DNA of 63,687 bases, taken from the NCBI GenBank assembly GCA_035516175.1, contig DATJAO010000048.1, positions 1 through 63,687 on the forward strand. The letters are read 5' to 3'. Within the stretch, counting starts at the first letter, position 1; the number at the start of each line of letters is the position of its first letter. The notes beneath the pieces were generated by a model. That model was not told the origin of the DNA, searched no databases, and was given only the letters and a program-made list of their open reading frames with translations. The translations under genes and the position numbers were made by a program. Below, one piece after another: positions 43,848-52,467 of this stretch. The stretch is from DASPSR01 sp035516175 (GTDB lineage: Bacteria > Nitrospirota > UBA9217).

Positions 43848-45049
43848 TACAGCACGGGTCCCTTCCTGTTAGCGACAGCGTGCTGATTACCGTGCCGTGA
43901 TGCCGCATTGAGCCAGCTCGAAAGGAGGAATGATGGCGTGTGCATGATGAGCCATTTCCAGAACCGTTCATAATCAAGCTTCCCGGCAGGAATATCAAGA
44001 TATTTTTCCAGCGCTGCCGGATTATCGACAAATATCCGGAGGAAGAGTTTTGGATACCGGCCGATAAGTATCGCCATGGAGCGCGCGACGCGCAGTTTTT
44101 TCCGGATGAGCTGTTCACATTCGCGCTGATACCATGAAAGGGCCGCGGCATCGTCTCTCCTGGTCCGGACGAGATCAGACACGGCCTTTGCCGCCAGTTT
44201 TCCTGACAGGATGGCATAGGAGATCCCTTCGCCGTGGAACGGGTCTGCAAAGCCTGCGGCATCGCCGACAAGCAATATCCTGCCTGACTGTATCGCCCTT
44301 TTTATACCGCCAAGAGGAATGAGATGACCGCGAACATCCCTGAGCGGGATGCCGAGGTCACGAGAAAATTTGGACAATACATCCTGAGGACGGAACGATT
44401 TCGAAGCAATACCCATGATCCCTACGGAACGGTATCCGCGATGCGGAAAGACCCAACCGTATCCCATGGGGGCCATGCCGAAATGCATTTCCAGATGACC
44501 ACTGAGGTTCTCTTCTCCATGCTGGTCGTCCACAGGAGCATTGCTGACCAGGGCAACGGCGACCTCTTCCTGTGTGAAACGCGGTCTTACGGCTTGAGCG
44601 ACAACGCTTTGAACGCCATCTGCTCCGATGACGTACCGGGCCTGATACACGGATGTGTCCGTTCTCACTTCCACGGAGTCCGGACGCATGGTCATGGCAG
44701 TGCATTTTTCATCAGGAAAGAAATGTGCACCCGCTTCGATCGCTTTTTCTAGAAGGAAGGCATCAAATTTGTCTCGGCTGACAAGTACGGCGATCCGGTA
44801 CTGTTTCGTCACTTCGATCGAATAGTCTTGATAGTGGATCCGTGCCCCAAAACATTCCTGTTCCCTAATATCTGGTGGCAGCGTAAAGTCAAGGCAGGAC
44901 AACGCCTGCTCCGAGACAGCGCCCCCGCACGGTTTTGGACGGGGGAACCTGCTCTTGTCGATAAGCGCTGCCTTCAAGCCAGCTGCTGCACAAACGCGCG
45001 CAGAGCTTGTACCCGCCGGCCCAGCCCCGACGATGATCACATCATACAT
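43847..45049 (-). CDS. Geranylgeranyl-reductase-family FAD-dependent oxidoreductase
   Basis: A 400-residue flavoprotein. The dinucleotide motif VGAGPAGTSSARVCAAAG lies at about 7-24, GGAVSEQALSCLDF near 42-55, VIGADGVQSVVAQAVR near 140 and the second FAD motif LLVGDAAGFADPFHGEGISYAILSG near 262-287. The family hydrogenates prenyl double bonds (archaeal lipids, chlorophyll, quinones); bacterial members of this type are often assigned to menaquinone or prenyl-lipid saturation. The substrate is unknown here. With hopanoid and DUF422 genes in the same region, a polyprenyl substrate is plausible. Confidence 0.88.
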   Translation of the reverse strand: MYDVIIVGAGPAGTSSARVCAAAGLKAALIDKSRFPRPKPCGGAVSEQALSCLDFTLPPDIREQECFGARIHYQDYSIEVTKQYRIAVLVSRDKFDAFLLEKAIEAGAHFFPDEKCTAMTMRPDSVEVRTDTSVYQARYVIGADGVQSVVAQAVRPRFTQEEVAVALVSNAPVDDQHGEENLSGHLEMHFGMAPMGYGWVFPHRGYRSVGIMGIASKSFRPQDVLSKFSRDLGIPLRDVRGHLIPLGGIKRAIQSGRILLVGDAAGFADPFHGEGISYAILSGKLAAKAVSDLVRTRRDDAAALSWYQRECEQLIRKKLRVARSMAILIGRYPKLFLRIFVDNPAALEKYLDIPAGKLDYERFWKWLIMHTPSFLLSSWLNAASRHGNQHAVANRKGPVL

Positions 45050-45320
45050 GCGTCCCCTCCCATGTCCGATCTGTCCTCATGATGGTCAATTGACCATATC
45101 GAGCTTTCACGTACGATATATAGATGATCATGCGTTCCAGTACTCTGAAAATTTTAGCACTCCTAAAAAGAAGAGTCAAGAATGCGGAGAAGCGGTGCGG
45201 AGAAACGTTACAGCGATGAAATGGCCCTGGCTGCGGCCGGAGAAGCTGGTATGTCATGATTGGAACGAAAAACGTATGTGGTGGTTTTGATAATAGGAAC
45301 TCCACGGAGCATGATTCTGT

Positions 45321-46310
45321 TTAGCCGATGTGGTAATAGGTCAGGGCCTTCTGGATGCCCCACGCCATGCCGATGCAAGCCGGGAGGGTGAGCACCCAGG
45401 CCATGACGATCTTCCCGGCAATGCCCCACCGCACGGCCGAAAGCCGTCTTGTCGCGCCGACACCGAGGATTGCTGAGGAAACGACATGCGTCGTGCTGAC
45501 GGGCAGGCCAAAGTGGCTCGATGCAATAATGATGGCCGCCGAAGACGTTTCCGCCGCGAAGCCATGGATCGGTTCGAGCTTCAGCATCTTGACACCCAAG
45601 GTCTTGATGATCTTCCACCCGCCGAAAAGGGTGCCGAATCCCATGGCCAGAGCACAGATGAGGATGACCCACTTTGGCACATCCATGGATTTAATAACGC
45701 CGCCACTCACGAGGGCCATGGTTATGATGCCCATGGATTTCTGCGCGTCATTGGATCCGTGGCCGAAGGCCATGAAAGCCGATGAGAAAATCTGCAGCCT
45801 GCCAAAGTACTTGCTGATCGCGCCTGGCCCAAGCTGACCGAAGAGCTTGAGGATAAGCTTCATGAACAAATATCCGCAGATAATACCCAAAACAGGTGAG
45901 ATAAGGAGTGACGTGAGGATCTTGATGGTACCGCCTATATTCAGGATGCTGGAGCCTCCGTGCGCCATGGCGGCTCCCGCAATCCCGCCGAAGATCGCAT
46001 GCGACGAGCTGACGGGGAGCCCCATGAGAATGGTGATGATGTTCCAGAGGATGGCAGAGAGCAGCCCAGAGATAATGACGACATCCGTGACGGCCGTTGG
46101 GTCCACGATTCCCGTACCGATCGTTTTTGCCACCGCGGTGGAGATGAAGGCTCCGAAGATGTTCATGCCTGCGGCGAGGATCACGGCCGTCATGGGCGAC
46201 ATGACCTTGGTCGACACCACGGTGGCGATGGCGTTGGCGCAGTCATGCCATCCGTTCGCAACATCGAAAAATACCGCGAGAATAATGATCAGGATCAGGA
46301 TGTCATGCAT
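45321..46310 (-). CDS. Inorganic phosphate transporter, PiT family
   Basis: A 329-residue membrane carrier that imports phosphate, typically with H+ or Na+. The ATG at 46310 begins MHDILILIIILAVFFDVANGWHDCANAIATVVSTKVMSP; the longer frame from 46493 is inside the DUF47 gene. Both signature repeats are present: FDVANGWHDCANA in the first half and FSSAFMAFGHGSNDAQKSMG in the second, along with LPVSSSHA and LPVSTTHV. It overlaps the DUF47 gene by 8 bases, the usual Pit operon. Confidence 0.95.
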   Translation of the reverse strand: MHDILILIIILAVFFDVANGWHDCANAIATVVSTKVMSPMTAVILAAGMNIFGAFISTAVAKTIGTGIVDPTAVTDVVIISGLLSAILWNIITILMGLPVSSSHAIFGGIAGAAMAHGGSSILNIGGTIKILTSLLISPVLGIICGYLFMKLILKLFGQLGPGAISKYFGRLQIFSSAFMAFGHGSNDAQKSMGIITMALVSGGVIKSMDVPKWVILICALAMGFGTLFGGWKIIKTLGVKMLKLEPIHGFAAETSSAAIIIASSHFGLPVSTTHVVSSAILGVGATRRLSAVRWGIAGKIVMAWVLTLPACIGMAWGIQKALTYYHIG

Positions 46311-46920
46311 TTTTGAGGACGATGCTTTCGAGAATGTTGGCGATGTCTTCTGCCCGGTCCGAGGCGTCTTCGAAGAGCTCGTAAATGTCTTTCCACTTGA
46401 TGATGTAGACGGGGTCGTTATGATCGTTGACGAGCTTGCCGAGGGCGTCGCGGTACTTGCGATCGATCCTGTTCTCGAGCCGGTTGATCTCAATGCAGTG
46501 CTCTTGCACGCGGAAATACTGCTTCGAGCGGAGCTCCCCGAGCGCCTTCTTCAGGATATCGGTCGTCATCTGAAGGTCTTCAGCAATGGAAATGACCTCC
46601 GGCGTCGGCTTTTCGATCTTGTACACGACCATCCTGTCTACGGCGGCCCACATCAGGTCGATGACATCATCGATCCGGGACGCAAGTGCGTGGATATCTT
46701 CACGGTCGATGGGGGTGAGGAAGGTCTTGTTTAGGTCCTTCATGATGTCGTGGGTGAGCATGTCGCCTTCCTGCTCGAACTCGTAGATGACTTTCGCCTT
46801 TTTTTCGAAGGTCTCGAAGTTATTCAAGGCGTCGATCAGGACGTTCGCCGCCCTCGAGACGTTCTCGAGGGCACGGTCGAACATCTCAAAGAAATCTATT
46901 TTTTTAGGGAAGAGTACCAT
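46303..46920 (-). CDS. DUF47 family phosphate-transport accessory protein (PhoU-like)
   Basis: A 205-residue all-helical cytosolic protein that accompanies Pit transporters. Start ATG 46920 gives MVLFPKKIDFFEMFDRALENV, the family opening; the frame runs further back to 46992 but the added residues are unrelated. Motifs include EKKAKVIYEFEQEGDMLTHDIMKDLNKTFLTPIDREDIHALASRIDDVID, in which the acidic E-x3-D type residues of PhoU-like proteins are clear. It overlaps the transporter gene downstream, and likely modulates its activity. Confidence 0.95.
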   Translation of the reverse strand: MVLFPKKIDFFEMFDRALENVSRAANVLIDALNNFETFEKKAKVIYEFEQEGDMLTHDIMKDLNKTFLTPIDREDIHALASRIDDVIDLMWAAVDRMVVYKIEKPTPEVISIAEDLQMTTDILKKALGELRSKQYFRVQEHCIEINRLENRIDRKYRDALGKLVNDHNDPVYIIKWKDIYELFEDASDRAEDIANILESIVLKNA

Positions 46921-47180
46921 GGCTGTCCGTGGAAGGGTCCACTCCTTCTGGTCAGGATATTTAAACCAGCTCCGTGATCCCGGGGCCGGCAAGAGTCGAT
47001 CACCAGAATATCATAAACGGTCTATACCCGCAACACCAAAAATTATTATGGCATGATTGGCGAACCTAGTGATTTCTGCAAGGGAGGAAGGCGACCGTAA
47101 ATGCCTGACGGCGGTCGATAAGCTCTATTCATTACCGGTCGTGACGCATATATACTGGAAGGAAGTGGAATATCAACGCG

Positions 47181-47423
47181 TTAGCGCTTGGCGGCTTTGA
47201 GGAGCTTCTCGAGCTTCTCCGCGCCTACGCACTCCTTGGCAAAGGCGCACCACTCGATGCAGGACGTGCCGATCGGGCGTGTGTTCAGATGCCCGCACTT
47301 CTTGCACTGGGTCTCGGGCTCGTCACTCCAGATCTCGATCTTCTCGCCGCATTTCTGGCACCTGATGTCCTCAGGCTTGGGTTGGCGGATCTCTATGCTT
47401 CCTGGGCATCCTTCTTTAAACAT
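47181..47423 (-). CDS. Small zinc-ribbon protein
   Basis: An 80-residue protein with GAGGTG about 11 bases upstream of the ATG on the reverse strand. Two CxxC pairs (RCQKCGE and QCKKCGH) form a rubredoxin-type or zinc-ribbon fold, followed by a third cysteine cluster (CIEWCAFAKEC) and a Lys/Ala tail. This arrangement is common among small conserved proteins of anaerobic bacteria often called 'phosphohydrolase' or 'HD' by mis-annotation. I would call it only a zinc-binding protein. The function is unknown. Confidence 0.8.
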   Translation of the reverse strand: MFKEGCPGSIEIRQPKPEDIRCQKCGEKIEIWSDEPETQCKKCGHLNTRPIGTSCIEWCAFAKECVGAEKLEKLLKAAKR

Positions 47424-47553
47424 GGAACTATGTTACACCTCTGCCGAGGAAATATCTATGATGCAAATCATACGAAATTATAAGCATGGCGCCTGGGATA
47501 AAGAGCATAGCATCTACTTGATCCACACGCCGCGCTTCCTGCTCTATGCTCAT

Positions 47554-48336
47554 TTACTCTTTTATCACGTCTGCTATCTCTATCTTAAAATTGTACGGAA
47601 ATATCTGGCGGTCGATTCCCATGGGAATAAAGAGATAAAATATTTTCCCCTTGAGGTCGGCCGCTGTTTCGCTGTCAAGTGGGAATAGCTGCAGATTCTC
47701 ATACGCCTTCGTCTGCTGCGAATACACCACGCTACTGGTCGGCATCACCGCTTCCTGCACCGAACCATGGGGAGGAACCCCTTGGGAGGGCAGGGGATTG
47801 TTTCTGTCCTGGTAGCGGATGCCTGAGTGCATGAGCCGATGCTGACGGTTTTTGACATCGGTATATTCCGCGCGGTCCCAGAGTATGTTGAGCTCGGAGG
47901 AAGTGAGATTTGCCAGGTTCAGGTGGAATTGCCGGTCCTCGACAATGAGCGAGAAGGACACGACCTTGTCTTGGAACTTGATATCATCCGATGGGACAGG
48001 GCTGAGCAGCCGGCACTTCAGACGATACCGGACAGCCTTTTCCAGTTTTATGCTAAGATTATCGCCATCCTTGATGTCCCGGAGCGCCAGGATCACGGGT
48101 TTGTATGTGTCCCTGGTTATCTCCAGTAGGGCCTTTTTCGAAAGGACGGTGTCGTTCGGCAATCCCGCAGTAATTTTCGCCGGCGACCGGTACCGCAATT
48201 CTTTCAGGTCGCTTCCCGAAACGACCCTGATGTCGGCATCGGGTGGATCGACAACAAGCGTGAACTTTTTTGTACTCTCCGATATACATCCGAATAGCAA
48301 CATCACAGCATATGCAAAAATCAAATGCCGTTTCAT
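47554..48336 (-). CDS. Lipoprotein of unknown function, operonic with the large peptidase fusion
   Basis: A 260-residue protein with lipobox LLFGC (signal MKRHLIFAYAVMLLFGC). The mature part begins with a PEGA-like beta segment (FTLVVDPPDADIRVV, then YRSPAKITAGLPND and LEITRDTYKPVILALRDI), followed by a domain rich in beta strands. PEGA modules are found in surface-layer and outer-membrane-linked proteins. It lies 52 bases downstream of the M1-ChaN-PDZ gene on the same strand, so they probably act in the same envelope process. Confidence 0.75.
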   Translation of the reverse strand: MKRHLIFAYAVMLLFGCISESTKKFTLVVDPPDADIRVVSGSDLKELRYRSPAKITAGLPNDTVLSKKALLEITRDTYKPVILALRDIKDGDNLSIKLEKAVRYRLKCRLLSPVPSDDIKFQDKVVSFSLIVEDRQFHLNLANLTSSELNILWDRAEYTDVKNRQHRLMHSGIRYQDRNNPLPSQGVPPHGSVQEAVMPTSSVVYSQQTKAYENLQLFPLDSETAADLKGKIFYLFIPMGIDRQIFPYNFKIEIADVIKE

Positions 48337-48388
48337 ATAAATCCCTTATGCCGCATGGAAGAGATTGTAATGACAGGAACTGCCCGAA

Positions 48389-51385
48389 TTATTGCAAGTG
48401 TACCTCGAACTCCAATTCCTTGTCCCCGAGGAGGAAGCGTTTCCGTTCCACCTTAACTTTGAGTGGCTCTTCTTTTTTCTTGTAGAAAAGAAAAAGCTTG
48501 ATATCCTCTATGGTCGAGATGGGAATGCCGTCAAGCGAGACAAGGGTGTCGCCGACCTTGATCCCAGCCTTTTCCGACACGCTGTCATTGGGAAAGCCGG
48601 TAATGGTAATTTTGCCGTCCTTTTCGCTGAGCAATGCCATGATCTTGGGGGCGGTGACACCATCGAGAGGTTGCGGGAAGACGAGGTAATGGGCGATGTC
48701 CTTCACGAGCGCTCCGTCATTCAGGATGATCGTATAAGCGTACCCGTTCCTCCGGAACGCCCGCTTGGGGATGCCAAAGCCGTAGGAGATGTGCCCCCCG
48801 CCTGCGAGTACAACCATGCGGTGGTCCGGGTTCTTTCGCAGGTATTCATCGATGGACATTGCCATGGTTTCGTCCCAGAGCACTTGGGACTCGTAGAAAT
48901 AGTCAAAGTCTCTCTCCCCCAAGCTTTTATGCTGTTCGAAGACTTCTTTGAGCTGGTCACGGTAATCGCTGTCCGAAAAATCCATTTGTTGAGGAATCTC
49001 TTTTTTCTCCTCCGCCGAAAGGGAGTCTATGCCACCTTTCGAGACCTTGTCGGTGATCTCGCGCCGGAGATTTAGTGCAACCACTGGGATCTTCTTAGCC
49101 CGTGCGAAATCGAGGATTGGTTTGTACAAGTTGTAATCAAAGCCCCAGCGCTTGAAATACTCCGTGTTCTTCAGGAACTCGCGCTCGTCAATGGCTCCCT
49201 TGATGTAGTCATCGAGCGTCTTCTGGAAGGGCCGCTGGAACATCTCCATGCCCACAGCAAGTTTCTCGTTCTTCATATAGAGCCCCTTAACGATATCGAG
49301 CTCAACAGTATGATGACTGAACCGGTCATGGTATTCACCTACGTATATGATCTTTTTTCCCGCAGCACCATCGATTATGTCCGAGAGCGTCCTGATTGTG
49401 GAGAGATCAATTGCCGCTGCCTGCTCTCTCAACTCCATCTCCATCCCTTTTTGGGAATCATCGATTTTCTTTAAAATGTTCTGGCCCTCGTTAAAGGCAA
49501 GAACGCTGTATCTGCCGTAATGAGAAATCTTGGGGAAAGCGGCCTCTGCCTCGGCAACGGAGTGTGAGTTGATGATTACCGCCACTTTTCTTTCACTCCA
49601 GGGGTTCTTCTTTACCGTCAGACTGAATCCCGCTTTCACGCTTTCGACCTTGCCAAAAAGTCTTTCAACGAGCGGGTTATCATCGCCGAGGATCACGAGG
49701 GACGAGTCTGTGATCTCGGAGTCCTTGAGATCGGCAGCCTCTTTTTCTTCAGCCCCCCCTTCTTTTAGGGCGGCGATGACTGTCTTATACGCTTCTTTGT
49801 TCGCAACAGGCAGCGCGATCAACGGCTTCTTGTCTCCAAGGAGGGAAGCGACGACCGGCGGCGTTTCCTGTTCCGTGAGTCTCCGGGCGATGTCATATGC
49901 TCCATCGATTATCATGGTCCGTGGCTCATCGTCTACGAGCAGGTTGAAACTCTTCTTCTCTCCGTCGAGCGAGAGCTTCTCCTTTTTTATATCTCCCCGC
50001 ATTGAGATCGCGGCTGGCAGATCGAGCGAAAAAGCCTTCCCCTTCTGAAGCACGTCGAAGCTGACCTCGAAAGTGTCGCCGTTGCGCTTGACCGATGCCT
50101 TCGTTACGCTCAGATCCTGAAGTCCTTTTTCATCTACCCAATGCTTGAAAAAGAGAGCTAAGTCCTTGCCCGATTGTTTTTCGAACGCTGCCTTGATATT
50201 ATCCCATGATGCCTGTTGAGATTGATTCCGGCTGATGAATTCCCTGAGAGCGCTGTAAAACTGCTCCTCGCCGACCAGGTTCTTTAGCATATGGAAAATC
50301 ATGGCGCCCTTGCCGTACCCGACGGCACGGGCAGCACGGTCCGTCTTGTTCGTGAACTCACGGAGGGAGATCTCGTTTTCTGGATTCACATAGGCATCAT
50401 AAGCTATGAGCTGCTCCTTGCGGTATTCCCATCCTTTACCGGCCTGCTCTTCGTAGAGATGGTCCGCGAGATAAGTAGTCAGCCCCTCGGACCAGTTGCC
50501 CTTATCAAGAGCAACATACACGGAGTTGCCGAACCACTGATGCAGGATTTCATGTCCGAGAGACGTTTCCGGAATGAACGGAAGTCGAACCACGTCCTGC
50601 CCGAGAAGGGTGAAGGTCGGGAGGGAATATCCCGCAGGCAAAAAGCTCTCCACAATAGAGAATCTTTCATAGGGGTACTTCACGAGGAGCTGCTCATATA
50701 GCTCGATATATTTTTTCGCATACTGGATATAGGTCTTGGCCAGTCCCCGGTCCTCGGGGAAAAAGTAGGCATACAGCTTGACGCCGCTCACCCGGTCCTG
50801 AGTTACCTCGAACCGATCCGAAGCTATGAGACTTATGCCGGGAAGCTGACGGTAGAAGTAAAACGTAAATTCTGTGATGCTGCCCTTGGCGGTCTTGTCA
50901 ATCCGCTCTGCCTCTGAGACGGCGTCATACCCATTGGGGAGGCTCGCTTTCAACCGGTAGCGTGTGAGGGACTCGGTACGGGGATACCAGGTGCCGGTGA
51001 GGGATATGCCCCTCGCATCGATCATGTTTTGCTCCGCGACGTTATTCATCTTACTGCTGTATTCGCTACCCTTGAACACCCCTTCATATTTGATTGCGAG
51101 GGTCCCACTCTCCGTTGGTTTTATTCGCAACATCCCATTGCTGGGTTCAATAGCGATTGTCCGATCGTTCAGGGTCACTTCTATAATCGCAAGCTTTCCC
51201 GTAGAGAACAGGATCTCCCGGCCGTCCCGAGCCGGCATGATTGCAAGGCCGGTAATCCGTGACGCTGGGATATCGAACGACACGGAAAGATTGTATTCCG
51301 GGACAGCTGGAGCGGAAGGCTCGTTCGGTAGAGCTACACAAGGGAACAATGATATAAAAAGAACATACAGGAAAAATCGGCTCAT
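48389..51385 (-). CDS. Exported three-part fusion: M1 aminopeptidase + ChaN-like + PDZ
   Basis: A 998-residue protein with a signal peptide (cleavage after VALP or nearby). Residues about 25-470 form an M1-type metallopeptidase with HEILH at 278-282 and the Glu ligand E300 in NWSEGLTTY. The helix spacing HEXXH-x17-E is one residue shorter than the canonical x18. Residues about 665-880 match the ChaN / DUF399 haem-binding fold (IIYVGEYHDRFSHH, MEMFQRPFQ, VLAGGGHISYGFG). Residues about 900-990 form a PDZ domain (SVSEKAGIKVGDTLVSLDGIPI). The combination suggests protein or haem handling in the periplasm. No close precedent for function is known to me. Confidence 0.9.
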   Translation of the reverse strand: MSRFFLYVLFISLFPCVALPNEPSAPAVPEYNLSVSFDIPASRITGLAIMPARDGREILFSTGKLAIIEVTLNDRTIAIEPSNGMLRIKPTESGTLAIKYEGVFKGSEYSSKMNNVAEQNMIDARGISLTGTWYPRTESLTRYRLKASLPNGYDAVSEAERIDKTAKGSITEFTFYFYRQLPGISLIASDRFEVTQDRVSGVKLYAYFFPEDRGLAKTYIQYAKKYIELYEQLLVKYPYERFSIVESFLPAGYSLPTFTLLGQDVVRLPFIPETSLGHEILHQWFGNSVYVALDKGNWSEGLTTYLADHLYEEQAGKGWEYRKEQLIAYDAYVNPENEISLREFTNKTDRAARAVGYGKGAMIFHMLKNLVGEEQFYSALREFISRNQSQQASWDNIKAAFEKQSGKDLALFFKHWVDEKGLQDLSVTKASVKRNGDTFEVSFDVLQKGKAFSLDLPAAISMRGDIKKEKLSLDGEKKSFNLLVDDEPRTMIIDGAYDIARRLTEQETPPVVASLLGDKKPLIALPVANKEAYKTVIAALKEGGAEEKEAADLKDSEITDSSLVILGDDNPLVERLFGKVESVKAGFSLTVKKNPWSERKVAVIINSHSVAEAEAAFPKISHYGRYSVLAFNEGQNILKKIDDSQKGMEMELREQAAAIDLSTIRTLSDIIDGAAGKKIIYVGEYHDRFSHHTVELDIVKGLYMKNEKLAVGMEMFQRPFQKTLDDYIKGAIDEREFLKNTEYFKRWGFDYNLYKPILDFARAKKIPVVALNLRREITDKVSKGGIDSLSAEEKKEIPQQMDFSDSDYRDQLKEVFEQHKSLGERDFDYFYESQVLWDETMAMSIDEYLRKNPDHRMVVLAGGGHISYGFGIPKRAFRRNGYAYTIILNDGALVKDIAHYLVFPQPLDGVTAPKIMALLSEKDGKITITGFPNDSVSEKAGIKVGDTLVSLDGIPISTIEDIKLFLFYKKKEEPLKVKVERKRFLLGDKELEFEVHLQ

Positions 51386-51477
51386 AGCGCTCTCTTTCTG
51401 AAAACAAGAATGTTATTATCATATCAAAAAAAACGAATTATTTCCATAGGTTGTTGCTATTTTTGAAAAGAATCATC

Positions 51478-51551
51478 AATTTTCACACAAAAGTGAAAAT
51501 TCGTATTTTATGACAAAATGTCTTGAATTTGCTTTAATAGATAACTATAAT
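51478..51551 (+). promoter_or_regulatory. Promoter TTGAAT-17-TATAAT (51523-51551) with an upstream 9-bp inverted repeat
   Basis: TTGAAT at 51523-51528, a 17-base spacer and TATAAT at 51546-51551 give a strong sigma-70-type promoter about 35 bases before the likely ribosome-binding site of the DksA-like gene. Upstream, AATTTTCAC (51478-51486) and GTGAAAATT (51493-51501) make a perfect inverted repeat with a 6-base spacer, 21 bases from the -35 box, a good candidate operator. A smaller GACA/TGTC repeat overlaps the -35 region (51512-51522). Confidence 0.75.
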
Positions 51552-51592
51552 GTGTAACTTGCTTTCCCAAGTGGTCAGGAGGTATTGAGGAT

Positions 51593-52222
51593 ATGGCGGT
51601 AAAAAAAGGCGTTAAAAAGAAGAAAGCTGCCAAGCCCAAGGCAAAAAGGGTGATGAAAAAGGCCACAAAAAAAACCATAAGGAAACCTCGTATCACAACG
51701 AAGAAGAAAGTAGCCAAAAAGGCTGTAAAAAAGGTGGCAAGAAAGAAAAAGGCCGCGATGAAGAAAGTTGCATCTGCACCGTCTTCGATGGCCAAAGTGG
51801 CCAAGCCGCCGGTACGGGTATCCGCAGCCACGCAGAAACGTCATGAGCTTTTGAAAAAGCTTCTACTCAAAAAGCGCAACGAGGTAGTAGAAGGTCTTGA
51901 GGCGAAGATGGGGCGGAGGCTGGTACCTGAGGCAGGGCAGAAGATCGACTCGGCCATGGACAGCGCTGACCTGTCTTCCCAAGACATGGACCAGGGCATC
52001 GATTACTCGCTCTTGGAAATGAAGTATGAACAGTATAAGGACATCGCTGATGCCTTCCGCAAGCTCCAGAACAATACGTACGGGCTGTGCGAAGAGTGCG
52101 GGGAGGAGATCGACATCAAACGGCTGCAAGTTAATCCTCTGGCACGATACTGTATCACCTGCAAAACCCGCAAGGAAGAGATAGAAAGGATTCAAAAAGA
52201 AGAAACTCGATTTAAGGAATAA
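51593..52222 (+). CDS. DksA/TraR-type zinc-finger protein with a histone-H1-like N-terminal tail
   Basis: A 209-residue protein with AGGAGG before the ATG. The first 70 residues are almost all Lys, Ala, Arg, Val and Pro (MAVKKGVKKKKAAKPKAKR...), like the tails of bacterial histone-H1-like proteins. Residues about 85-205 match the DksA/TraR fold: coiled coil (QKRHELLKKLLLKKRNEVVEGL), then a zinc finger CEECGEEIDIKRLQVNPLARYCITC (C-x2-C...C-x2-C). DksA proteins bind the RNA polymerase secondary channel and act with ppGpp. A DNA- or RNA-binding tail joined to a polymerase-binding domain is unusual, though similar Lys-rich members are known in some deltaproteobacteria and Nitrospirota. Confidence 0.9.
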   Translation: MAVKKGVKKKKAAKPKAKRVMKKATKKTIRKPRITTKKKVAKKAVKKVARKKKAAMKKVASAPSSMAKVAKPPVRVSAATQKRHELLKKLLLKKRNEVVEGLEAKMGRRLVPEAGQKIDSAMDSADLSSQDMDQGIDYSLLEMKYEQYKDIADAFRKLQNNTYGLCEECGEEIDIKRLQVNPLARYCITCKTRKEEIERIQKEETRFKE

Positions 52223-52355
52223 GCAATATCCAGGACCCGCGCAGGTTATTTGATCAGGAAATCTTCTTCCGTATTACTTCGGAAGAGCGTGCGGATACAG
52301 TTTTTCTTGACAAAAAAGCCTTAATACAGTATCTTTATCCTCTAAATTTTCTCGG

Positions 52356-52431
52356 GGCGGTGTAGCTCAGCTGGTAGAGCAGGGGAATCATAATCCCTGT
52401 GTCCGGGGTTCGAGTCCCTGCACCGCCACCA
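52356..52431 (+). tRNA. tRNA with anticodon CAT (elongator Met or lysidine-type Ile2)
   Basis: A 76-base cloverleaf including the encoded CCA. Acceptor stem GGCGGTG/CACCGCC has seven pairs; the D arm is GCTC/GAGC; the anticodon stem GGGGA/TCCCT has one G-T pair and the loop ATCATAA gives anticodon CAT; the T arm is CGGGG/CCCTG with loop TTCGAGT. It could read AUG (Met) or, if modified at C34 by TilS, AUA (Ile). The tilS gene begins 37 bases after it. Confidence 0.97.
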
Positions 52432-52467
52432 TTTTTCTTCCCCACTGAATCATTTTCTCCCATTTCC

